Under the pieces are notes generated by a model. It ran no database searches. It was given only the letters and a program-made list of their open reading frames with translations, and was not told where the DNA came from. From Burkholderiales bacterium (GTDB taxonomy: Bacteria; Pseudomonadota; Gammaproteobacteria; Burkholderiales; SG8-41), in the NCBI GenBank assembly GCA_005800795.1, contig SYEN01000181.1, positions 1 through 28,330 on the forward strand: a DNA stretch of 28,330 nt. The letters are read 5' to 3'. This document shows, piece by piece, positions 14,793 to 21,750 of this stretch. Each line of letters starts with the position of its first letter. Within the stretch, counting starts at the first letter, position 1. Position numbers and translations under genes: made by a program.

Positions 14793-17156
14793 ATGAAATT
14801 ACCGAACCGCTATGCGGTAAATTTGGCCTTTGCCATGCTCACCGCCACAGGTCCGGTAACAGCATGGGCCGCCGATGCGCTCGCCGCCCGGGTGAATCAG
14901 AGTCTTGAACGGCGCGGGTTGGGCGCGGATGCCTTGCAGGTTATCGACAATCTGGTGCGCCACGAAGGGCCGCCACCCGCCGCCGCGCCGCCGCTGGTGC
15001 GTGAGTTGTTGAAGCAGCCGCTGCTTGCGGTGGATGCAGCTGCGCTGTTCAAGCGCAATGTGCCAGAGGCCGTAACGCGGCTGGTAGACGCTGCGGCGAT
15101 GCAACCGCAGAATCTGGATACCGTGGACATTGTTGATCTGCTGACGCCTTACTGGAATACGCTGGCCGATGCGCAACACACGCTGCGTGCCGCAGCCCCC
15201 GGTGGCATTGCTGCGCCAGCCGTCATCGGCTCGCTAAACGGTCGCGCGCCACCGGCGGCTACTTTGCTGGGCGTGATGCAGGCGGTGGATGCGCAACGGC
15301 TCGCGCGGGCGAACGCGCAGTTTATTGATGCCACGGCGCGATTCATTGCCGCCTTGCGCGCGGCGGGCCACGTGCGGTTTCCGCAAGCGGTTACGCGGCT
15401 TCAGTCGCCGATTGGCGTGGTGGTGATCGGCACTGCCGGTGATGATGTGCATGCGGCGGATGCCGCGCTGATTATTGACCCGGGCGGCAACGACCGCTAC
15501 ACGCGGGCGCTAATCAGCGGCGGCGGGGTGTCGGTGATTATCGATCTCGGCGGCGATGATCGTTACGAGGGAACGGATCTGGTGGTGCACGGCTTTTCGG
15601 CCATCGTCGATTTTGCCGGCAACGATCGTTACGTGACGGCTGAAAGTGGACAGGGTGCGGCCATCGCGGGCGTGTCGCTGATTCTGGATATGGCCGGAGA
15701 CGATGGGTATGAGGCGGGCTATTTTGCGCAGGGCGCAGCGGCGTTTGGGTTGGGTGCGGTGATCGATCTCGCGGGCAATGATCGTTACCAGATACGCACC
15801 AGCGGACAGGGCTACGGCATGGCGGGCGGCGTGGGTCTGCTGTGGGATCGCGCGGGTAACGACAGCTACACCGCTGGCGGCTTGCCGGATGCCTATGAGC
15901 GCGGCGGCGGCATCAGTTTCGCGCAGGGCGCGGCTTATGGTTACCGCACCAGTCTCGGCGGCGGTATTGGCATTCTGCGGGACGATGCGGGCGATGACCA
16001 TTACACCGCCGAAATGTTTGCGCAGGGTGTTGGCTATTACTACGGCGTCGGGCTGCTGTGGGATCGCGGCGGCAACGACAAGTATCAGGCCGTGCGTTAC
16101 GCGCAAGGCAACGGCGTGCACGAGGCCGTCGGCGTGCTGCACGATGAGTCTGGCAACGATGAATATCGTGCGTCGTTCGGCGTGGCGCAGGGTATGGGGC
16201 TGGATTTGGCCGTGGGCGTGCTTTACGACGGCGCGGGCGACGACCGCTATCGCGGCGGCACACTGGTGCAGGGCGCGGCAACTTCCAATGGCATCGGCGT
16301 GCTGATGGACGGGGGCGGCACGGATCAATGGCACGCTGATGTAGCCACGGGCTGGGGCAGTGCGGATTGGGCGCGCGGCATGCCGACGCTGGGGCTGTTG
16401 TTGCGTGATCCGACGCGGGCCGGGTATGCAATCGCTGGAAAGCCGCATGTGCCTGCGCCAGAGAGCGTAAACCTTGGCGGGCCGCTGGCACGCGTGCATG
16501 TGCTCTCGCCGGCTTCCCCGGCTGTCGCGACAGGCGCTGCGAACGCTTGCCCGCCGGCCGATGCCACAACGGCGGCGCAAGACACTTCGACGCTCACCAT
16601 TGCCGGGGCGCTGTCGCGCGCAATGCCGGGATTGGCCGGCGGCAAGCCTGACCCAGCCGCTTACGTGAGGGCGTTGCAGCTGTTGCGCACGCAGTTGCAC
16701 GCAAGTCTTTTGCAGTTGCCGCGCGATGACTTCAATGTGTTGTGGATGCTCGGTCAGCTGCTGCCGTGTACTGCAAAGCAGGCAGCGGCGAACGATGTCG
16801 AAGTTCTGTGGCGCGATATCGAACATATGATCGGCGAGGAAACTGGGCATCCATTTGCGGCGCCGTTGATGTCGGTGTTGCGAGAACGCCTGCCGCCGCA
16901 TGAACGCTTGCAGCCGCTGTTGCAAAGGCTGGCGAACCATCCTGCCTGTTCGGTGCGTGCGGGTGCGTTGCGGCTGATGGTGCGTGCGGCGGAAGAGGGC
17001 CAAGCACGCAGCGCGCTTGAATTGCAGGCAAACGTCGCGTTGAAGGATGACTGCTGGCGCCTGCAACTGGCTGCGCGCGATGTGTTGCGTCAAATCGAGG
17101 CGCCGTTTGATGCGCGATGGCTGCCGGTGTTCCTGCGTGATGCAGGGGCCCCATAA
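14793..17156 (+). CDS. Exported protein with tandem G(N/D)DxY repeats, function unknown
   Basis: A 787-residue protein with a signal peptide (NLAFAMLTATGPVTAWA, cleavage probably after AWA). Residues about 60-200 are Ala-rich and helical. Residues about 205-535 hold about 11 tandem units of roughly 25 residues with the pattern (V/I)D.(A/G)G(N/D)D.Y.....QG....G, for example IDLAGNDRYQI, LWDRGGNDKYQA and VLYDGAGDDRYRG. Such regular Gly/Asp-rich units suggest a beta-solenoid, and the Asp/Asn pairs could bind calcium, by loose analogy with RTX repeats. The C-terminal 190 residues are helical and may form HEAT-like repeats (VRAGALRLMVRAAEEG). No enzyme motif is seen. It is probably periplasmic or surface-exposed. 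I do not recognise the family by name. Confidence 0.85.
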   Translation: MKLPNRYAVNLAFAMLTATGPVTAWAADALAARVNQSLERRGLGADALQVIDNLVRHEGPPPAAAPPLVRELLKQPLLAVDAAALFKRNVPEAVTRLVDAAAMQPQNLDTVDIVDLLTPYWNTLADAQHTLRAAAPGGIAAPAVIGSLNGRAPPAATLLGVMQAVDAQRLARANAQFIDATARFIAALRAAGHVRFPQAVTRLQSPIGVVVIGTAGDDVHAADAALIIDPGGNDRYTRALISGGGVSVIIDLGGDDRYEGTDLVVHGFSAIVDFAGNDRYVTAESGQGAAIAGVSLILDMAGDDGYEAGYFAQGAAAFGLGAVIDLAGNDRYQIRTSGQGYGMAGGVGLLWDRAGNDSYTAGGLPDAYERGGGISFAQGAAYGYRTSLGGGIGILRDDAGDDHYTAEMFAQGVGYYYGVGLLWDRGGNDKYQAVRYAQGNGVHEAVGVLHDESGNDEYRASFGVAQGMGLDLAVGVLYDGAGDDRYRGGTLVQGAATSNGIGVLMDGGGTDQWHADVATGWGSADWARGMPTLGLLLRDPTRAGYAIAGKPHVPAPESVNLGGPLARVHVLSPASPAVATGAANACPPADATTAAQDTSTLTIAGALSRAMPGLAGGKPDPAAYVRALQLLRTQLHASLLQLPRDDFNVLWMLGQLLPCTAKQAAANDVEVLWRDIEHMIGEETGHPFAAPLMSVLRERLPPHERLQPLLQRLANHPACSVRAGALRLMVRAAEEGQARSALELQANVALKDDCWRLQLAARDVLRQIEAPFDARWLPVFLRDAGAP

Positions 17157-17166
17157 GGTGTAAATC

Positions 17167-17868
17167 CTATCGCGTAACCGGTGTCAGGCCGTTTTCGTGC
17201 ATGACGCGCGCGGCTTCCGCCGAGCCAAGCCGCCGGATTAACGCTTGCGCCGCATCGCGCTTTTCCGCCGTGAGGCAAGTGCCGATACCTGCGGCGAACA
17301 GGCTGTTAAGTTGCAGCGCTTCCGGCAACAGGCCGATGAGATCAACGCCCTTCACGGCCAGAATCTCACTGGCCTGCTGAAAGCCGAGTTCGGCATCACC
17401 GCGCAACACCACCTCGCCGACCAGCCCGCTGGCGTTAATGATGGCCTGGGCGTTGACGGCATCGGCAACGCCGAGCCGGGCGATGACTTGGGCCATGTGC
17501 AGGCCGCTTTGTCCGGCTTTGGAATACGAAACAGATTTCGCTTCGAGCAGCGCGCGCTTTAGGGCTTCCACCGTGCTGATGTCGGGCTGTGGCGCGCCAG
17601 CGCGCACACAAGCGCCGACACCCGCCGTGGCCAGATCGGTGCGCGTGCCGGGTTGAATCTTGCCTTCGGCCGTCAAAGAGTCGATGGCGCTGGCGGTGGC
17701 GATGACGAGATCAGCCGTAGCGCCGCCGCGCATGATTTCCAGTGTGTGGTTGGTGGAGCCAAAATCCACCGCCGCCGTGACGCCGCATTCACGCTCGAAC
17801 GCGGGCAGACTATGCAACAGCACCGTGCGCAGGGCGTTACAGCCGAAAATCTTGAAGGCCGTGCTCAC
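17167..17868 (-). CDS. ModA-like solute-binding-fold protein without signal peptide
   Basis: A 233-residue protein with the fold signature of the type 2 periplasmic binding proteins near ModA: FKIFGCNALRTVLLHSLPAFERECG, then ATADLVIATASAIDSL, KSVSYSKAGQSGLHMAQVIARLGV and GDAELGFQQASEILAVKGVDLIG. It starts with GTG at 17868; an in-frame stop (TAA at 17893-17895) and no other start codon lie upstream, so no signal peptide can be added. It is therefore either cytoplasmic or a truncated relative. It follows the acyl-CoA dehydrogenase by 45 bp in the same direction, and copy 7 of the A/T-rich element fills that gap. No permease or ATPase gene is adjacent. A role as an intracellular ligand sensor is possible but unproven. 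Confidence 0.85.
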   Translation of the reverse strand: MSTAFKIFGCNALRTVLLHSLPAFERECGVTAAVDFGSTNHTLEIMRGGATADLVIATASAIDSLTAEGKIQPGTRTDLATAGVGACVRAGAPQPDISTVEALKRALLEAKSVSYSKAGQSGLHMAQVIARLGVADAVNAQAIINASGLVGEVVLRGDAELGFQQASEILAVKGVDLIGLLPEALQLNSLFAAGIGTCLTAEKRDAAQALIRRLGSAEAARVMHENGLTPVTR

Positions 17869-17878
17869 GAAGCGATAT

Positions 17879-17909
17879 CGTAAGTAGTTGTTTTAATTGA
17901 GTATTTTAT
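17879..17909 (-). repeat. A/T-rich 31-bp dispersed element, copy 7
   Basis: On the minus strand it reads ATAAAATACTCA, then ATTAAAACAACTACTTACG. It fills the 45-bp gap between the acyl-CoA dehydrogenase stop and the GTG start of the solute-binding-type gene, in the same orientation as both genes. No Shine-Dalgarno sequence is visible before that GTG. Confidence 0.8.
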
Positions 17910-17913
17910 GAGG

Positions 17914-19098
17914 CTATTTCATGCGCCGCACAGCCTTCAAGCGCTGCGTGTTATCGCCCGCAAGGTGGGTCCAGATGATTCCGTCGCGCACCAGCTTTTG
18001 CGTCATCGCGTCCATCATGCCGCCCGGCTTACCGCTGGCGCCGTGCACATCCATGTTCAGCTTGGTCACGCGTTGCAGCACGTCGGAGGCGTAGGCCATC
18101 ACCAGCACCGGGCTTAACGAACCATGAACCTTGGTGTCCATGTCCCACGCGCAGCGCATCACGTACGAGCGCAGCGCCTCGGTGAGCATGTGCATTTCGT
18201 GGATGTTGAGTTGCACCAGTTGATGATCGTAGAGCTTTTTGCCCGCGCGGGTTTCTTTTTTGGCGAACTGCATGGCGTATTCGACGGAGGCATCGCAGAT
18301 GCCCAAGGCATTCGCAGCAAGTTCAAAATCGCTGAACTCGGCGGCGACACCGCTGCGCACTTTTTGCCCCTTGTGCGGCTCGCCCACTAGGTTGGCGTGC
18401 GGCACGCGAGCGTCTTCAAAAATCAATTCCGCGTTTTGATAAAAGCGCCAGCCCGCCTTGTTGAACACCTTGCCGATGCGAAAGCCCGGCGTGCCCAGCG
18501 GCACCATGAACACGGTGGTGCCTTCGCGCGCGTTAACGGTGGTGTCCGAGCGCGCGTTGACGAAAAAGAGTTTGCCCACCGAGCCGTTGGCGATGAACGC
18601 CTTTTCGCCGTTGAGTATCCACTCATCGCCCTTGCGCTCGGCCTTGACGCGAAAACCCGAGGTCACATCATTCGGCGGATAACGATTGTCGGAACCTGAG
18701 TTCGGTTCCGTGCTGGCCGAGCCGATCACATACGTGTCGTCGGCGAGAAACGGTTTCAGGAAACGATCCTTCTGATCCTTGGTGCAGAATTCCGCGATCA
18801 GATGGCTCCATTTCCAGTTCTGGCTGAACGCCTTCGACATCGCACTGTCAGCCTTGGCCAGTTCCGCCATCACAATCGCCTGTGTCACAAAATCCGCGCC
18901 CACACCGCCCAAATCCTTGGGCACGGCAAAGGTGCGAAAGCCGAGCTTGGAACCCGCCTTGATGATTTCCCAATCCCAAGGCTCGCGCCCGCCTTCAATC
19001 TGATCGCGCTTGAGCGAAGCGGGCAACAGCACTTCTTTTGCAAAATGGCGTGCTTCGTTTTGCCATCGGCTTTGTTCTTCGTTTAGGGCGAAATCCAT
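17914..19098 (-). CDS. Acyl-CoA dehydrogenase family protein
   Basis: A 394-residue flavoenzyme expected to introduce an alpha-beta double bond in an acyl-CoA. The ATG at 19098 is chosen over the longer frame because MDFALNEEQSRWQNEARHFAKE is the family N-terminus and GAGGA (bases 19111-19107) precedes it. FAD-domain motifs are GSASTEPNSGSDN and WILNGEKAFIANG. The C-terminal signature reads RDGIIWTHLAGDNTQRL, where the usual EGT of medium- and short-chain enzymes is AGD, so the common catalytic Glu is missing. The alternative Glu site used by isovaleryl-type enzymes is also not Glu (about S256). The acyl substrate or base must differ from the standard types. Confidence 0.92.
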   Translation of the reverse strand: MDFALNEEQSRWQNEARHFAKEVLLPASLKRDQIEGGREPWDWEIIKAGSKLGFRTFAVPKDLGGVGADFVTQAIVMAELAKADSAMSKAFSQNWKWSHLIAEFCTKDQKDRFLKPFLADDTYVIGSASTEPNSGSDNRYPPNDVTSGFRVKAERKGDEWILNGEKAFIANGSVGKLFFVNARSDTTVNAREGTTVFMVPLGTPGFRIGKVFNKAGWRFYQNAELIFEDARVPHANLVGEPHKGQKVRSGVAAEFSDFELAANALGICDASVEYAMQFAKKETRAGKKLYDHQLVQLNIHEMHMLTEALRSYVMRCAWDMDTKVHGSLSPVLVMAYASDVLQRVTKLNMDVHGASGKPGGMMDAMTQKLVRDGIIWTHLAGDNTQRLKAVRRMK

Positions 19099-19361
19099 GG
19101 GGTGGGTCCTCGGGAATTTGACTTGGAGTCTAGCAAAATTTTTCCTGCGAGGTGCGTTCGCGGGAATCGCGTTGCGCGTAGCGCTGTTCGCATGCATGGA
19201 ACAACTCCCGCTGGAATACGCCGAACAGCACAACGCGGACTCATGGCTACCGCTGCTGCTCTTGGATCTGGCGGGTTTAATCGTTGGGTGCAATCGCTTA
19301 TTGCGCCGAGGTGTCTTTCGACGGTTCAGTTCACGCGCGTGCCTGCAACCGGCGGTTACAT

Positions 19362-20024
19362 CTATTGTTTCTCCGCGCCCGTAACTTTAAGCTTGCCCTC
19401 GGCTTGCTTTTTGGCCAACGGTTCTACGCGCCTATATACCGAAAGAAGTATCTTGAGCTTCATGACAGAGATACCTTGAACTTTTTGATCGATAAGTTGT
19501 TCTTGCGCCGTAGTCAAACCTAGGGCTTTTGCCAGACTTCGCGAGGAGGTTTCGCAGAACGCGATCTGACGTTGTTTGAGGTCGAGATTTTCCTTGGCAA
19601 GGTTGATCTTCGACAACTCGTGGTCGACTGACGCCTTCTGAATGCTTCGATACAAATCGTGAACTGATTTGAGTGACTTGCAAACGGTGAAGATGATGGC
19701 CGCAACGGTGCCAGAGACAACTAGAAGTTCCGTAAGCTCAATAAAGCCCGGGGACGCGTATTGAATTCGTTGTACCTCGGGTCTGAGTTTCGGCGGGATT
19801 TTGTGAAATAACTGATTGAAGAAATTGACGGTGCTGTAACCACCGCGCCATGGAAACTTTCCGTAGATGTAGTCAATTTCCTCTTTTCTTGCGACTGGAA
19901 GATCAGGAAGAAGGGAGTACGCAAAGCCATACAGTTGGATGTAGTCTTTCGTAGTGTCAGAGAGCTCTTCCAAGTCCCAGCGACCATCAAGACCGAGGTG
20001 GGTTTTCTTCGTTTCAAGTGCCAC
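19362..20024 (-). CDS. Hypothetical protein with one membrane segment and a coiled coil
   Basis: A 220-residue protein starting with GTG (VALETKKTHLGLDGRWDLEEL). Residues about 1-90 are soluble and aromatic-rich (KDYIQLYGFAYSLLPDLP, YIYGKFPWRGGYSTVNFFNQLFHKIPP). One hydrophobic segment spans about 95-120 (FIELTELLVVSGTVAAIIFTV), and a charged helical stretch, probably coiled coil, runs from about 123 to 165. I do not recognise a family. Its DNA is visibly richer in A/T than the neighbouring genes, and it has no operon partner (gaps of 263 and 167 bp), which suggests acquisition from elsewhere. A membrane-tethered effector or partner of a missing system is possible but is only a guess. Confidence 0.7.
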   Translation of the reverse strand: MALETKKTHLGLDGRWDLEELSDTTKDYIQLYGFAYSLLPDLPVARKEEIDYIYGKFPWRGGYSTVNFFNQLFHKIPPKLRPEVQRIQYASPGFIELTELLVVSGTVAAIIFTVCKSLKSVHDLYRSIQKASVDHELSKINLAKENLDLKQRQIAFCETSSRSLAKALGLTTAQEQLIDQKVQGISVMKLKILLSVYRRVEPLAKKQAEGKLKVTGAEKQ

Positions 20025-20191
20025 GTGGATTCTCCGAAAAATCTACCTTGCAATGCCTGTCACTTAACGGACTCGAATACATTATTTGAAGCATGGCATG
20101 GAGTCTGCCGAAAGCACAACGCTACGCGTACATTGTCTCCTGTTCAGGAGGCGGGATGGGCTGTATTCATTAACGCCGCATTAGCTGCAAA

Positions 20192-21640
20192 CTAATTTCG
20201 CAAGGGAAAAGCGTCAACAATAGCCTTCGCCGCATCCCCAGCTTTCTCCAACCCCGCCACCACATCCGCCAACCGATCCACGTCAGCCGCACTCGCCCCC
20301 AACCCAAATTCCAGACACCCGCGCACTTTGGCGCGCATCTCGGCATCGTTCATCGGGTCTTGCGGGCTGCCTTTGATGGTGTCGCGTTTGAGTTCGATGA
20401 CTTTGCCGGATTTCAGGGTAATTTTGACGCGTGCGGGTTCAATCGCGGTGGGGTCGATGGCGGGGTCGTCCACGACCTTGGTGATGGCCGTGAGTGCGGC
20501 GATGCCACTGTCGGTGATGACGGGTTTGCGATAGCTGTGCAGATCAACCTTGCCGTCGGCCAGCGCGCGCGCGAAGCTGTAGGCGGTGTTGAACTGCGCA
20601 TGCACCACGTCGTTGCGCGCGGGGTCGTACGGCGCGCCGACGGTGAGCCAGTTGACGTTGCCCATGCCGACCTCGATGGCGGCGACCTCCGCTGGTTTCA
20701 CGCCTTGCTGATGCAATTCGATGCCCATGCCGATGGCCGTGTGGTTGCAGCGGCAGCAGGGGTAGGGCTTGAAGCTATATTCGGCCACGCGCCAATCGCA
20801 GCCCAGCCCATCGGTGAGTAACTCCGGTTTCACTTCGTTGCGTTCGTAGAGCGCGAAAAATCCCGCGTTGCCTTCCAGCGTTGCGCGGGTGCTGCTCAAG
20901 CCGTCGGCGGCCAGGAACGCGCCCAACACGGCATTGCGCGCGGCGAAGCCCGGCCCCAGCCGCTTGGATATCGCGCCATCGCGCATGCTTTGCGCCGAGC
21001 CGCTGGCCTGGTGATACGCCATGCCCAGCGCGTGAGCGATGCCTGCGGCGTCGAGCTTGAGCATCTTGCCCGCGGCTACCCCCGCCGCAACGGTGCCGAA
21101 AATCATGGTCGGATGCCAGCCTTTGCCGAGGCTGTTGTAACAGGCAAGGCCCAGCCGTGCGTGCAGTTCCGCACCGATGGCGTAGGCCAGCATGAAATCC
21201 TTGCCGCTGACCGGTGTGCCCGTCGCGGACAAATCTTCCGCCGTGGCGAGCAAAGCGGGCAACACCACCGCACTGGTATGCACACGCGCGGGGTCGTGCT
21301 GATCGTCAAAATCCAGTGCGTGCGCGGCGGCGCCGTTGGCCATCGCGGCGGTGGGCGGCGAATAGCGGCGCTTGCCGACGAGGCCTGTGGCACTGCCGGT
21401 TTGTTCCCAGCGTGCGAGGCGCGCGTTCAATTCAGGGATGCCCGGCGCGTTGGCCGCACCGCCGATCACGCCGAGCGTGTCGAGGATCAGTGCCTTGACG
21501 CTGCGCACTACCGGTGCAGGCAGCAGGTCGTACGACCAGCCTGCGATGGTTGCGCACAGCGCGTGGCTGTAGCCGTCGGGCAGGGGGAAGGATTTTGCGG
21601 CGAAAAGGTCTTTGACGTTGGCGGCGGCGGGGCTGGTCAT
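20192..21640 (-). CDS. MmgE/PrpD family protein
   Basis: A 482-residue protein of the family that includes 2-methylcitrate dehydratase PrpD and cis-aconitate decarboxylase. The ATG at 21640 is preferred over an upstream frame because GGAG (21653-21650) precedes it and MTSPAAANVKDLFAA leads directly to the family start. Motifs include ILDTLGVIGGAANAPG, GAAAHALDFDDQHDPARVHTSAVVLPALLA (active-site Asp/His region), LGKGWHPTMIFGTVAAGVAAGKML, YSFKPYPCC and VHAQFNTAYSFARAL. It stands alone on the minus strand, divergent from the hydantoinase operon, and may share a control region with it. The exact acid substrate cannot be assigned; no prpB or prpC is present, which argues against the standard methylcitrate cycle. 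Confidence 0.93.
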   Translation of the reverse strand: MTSPAAANVKDLFAAKSFPLPDGYSHALCATIAGWSYDLLPAPVVRSVKALILDTLGVIGGAANAPGIPELNARLARWEQTGSATGLVGKRRYSPPTAAMANGAAAHALDFDDQHDPARVHTSAVVLPALLATAEDLSATGTPVSGKDFMLAYAIGAELHARLGLACYNSLGKGWHPTMIFGTVAAGVAAGKMLKLDAAGIAHALGMAYHQASGSAQSMRDGAISKRLGPGFAARNAVLGAFLAADGLSSTRATLEGNAGFFALYERNEVKPELLTDGLGCDWRVAEYSFKPYPCCRCNHTAIGMGIELHQQGVKPAEVAAIEVGMGNVNWLTVGAPYDPARNDVVHAQFNTAYSFARALADGKVDLHSYRKPVITDSGIAALTAITKVVDDPAIDPTAIEPARVKITLKSGKVIELKRDTIKGSPQDPMNDAEMRAKVRGCLEFGLGASAADVDRLADVVAGLEKAGDAAKAIVDAFPLRN

Positions 21641-21750
21641 ATTGTGATTCTCCGGCGAAGTATTGAACTCAAACGCTATCACAAACTCTTGGATCACGCG
21701 CTGGCGTGCTATTCTTGAATCAATTTTCATTCACGACCGCGAACAAAAAC

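Noticed and set aside
15510..17093. Minus-strand frame of 527 codons opposite the repeat-protein gene
   Set aside because: The plus strand has a signal peptide and a strict amino-acid repeat, while the antisense product only mirrors that repeat.
14797..17156. Repeat protein read as an RTX toxin or type I secreted hemolysin
   Set aside because: The unit is about 25 residues rather than 9, there is a classical N-terminal signal peptide, and no type I secretion genes are nearby.
19010..19384. Plus-strand open frame of 124 codons with two hydrophobic stretches over the acyl-CoA dehydrogenase start and the gap to the next gene
   Set aside because: Its first third is the reverse complement of a real gene, no ribosome binding site or family is visible, and G+C-rich antisense frames of this length are common here.
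20137..20150. Perfect palindrome CTCCTGTTCAGGAG downstream of the MmgE/PrpD gene, as a possible terminator or operator
   Set aside because: The stem is only 6 bp with a 2-base loop and no T run on either strand, so it supports neither function.
19935..20195. Plus-strand frame with a CNACH motif suggestive of cytochrome c or zinc binding
   Set aside because: It is largely antisense to the A/T-rich hypothetical gene, has a single CxxCH with no signal peptide, and no start signal.
20192..21640. Methylcitrate-cycle PrpD assignment
   Set aside because: No prpB, prpC or acnD neighbours exist; only the MmgE/PrpD family can be supported.
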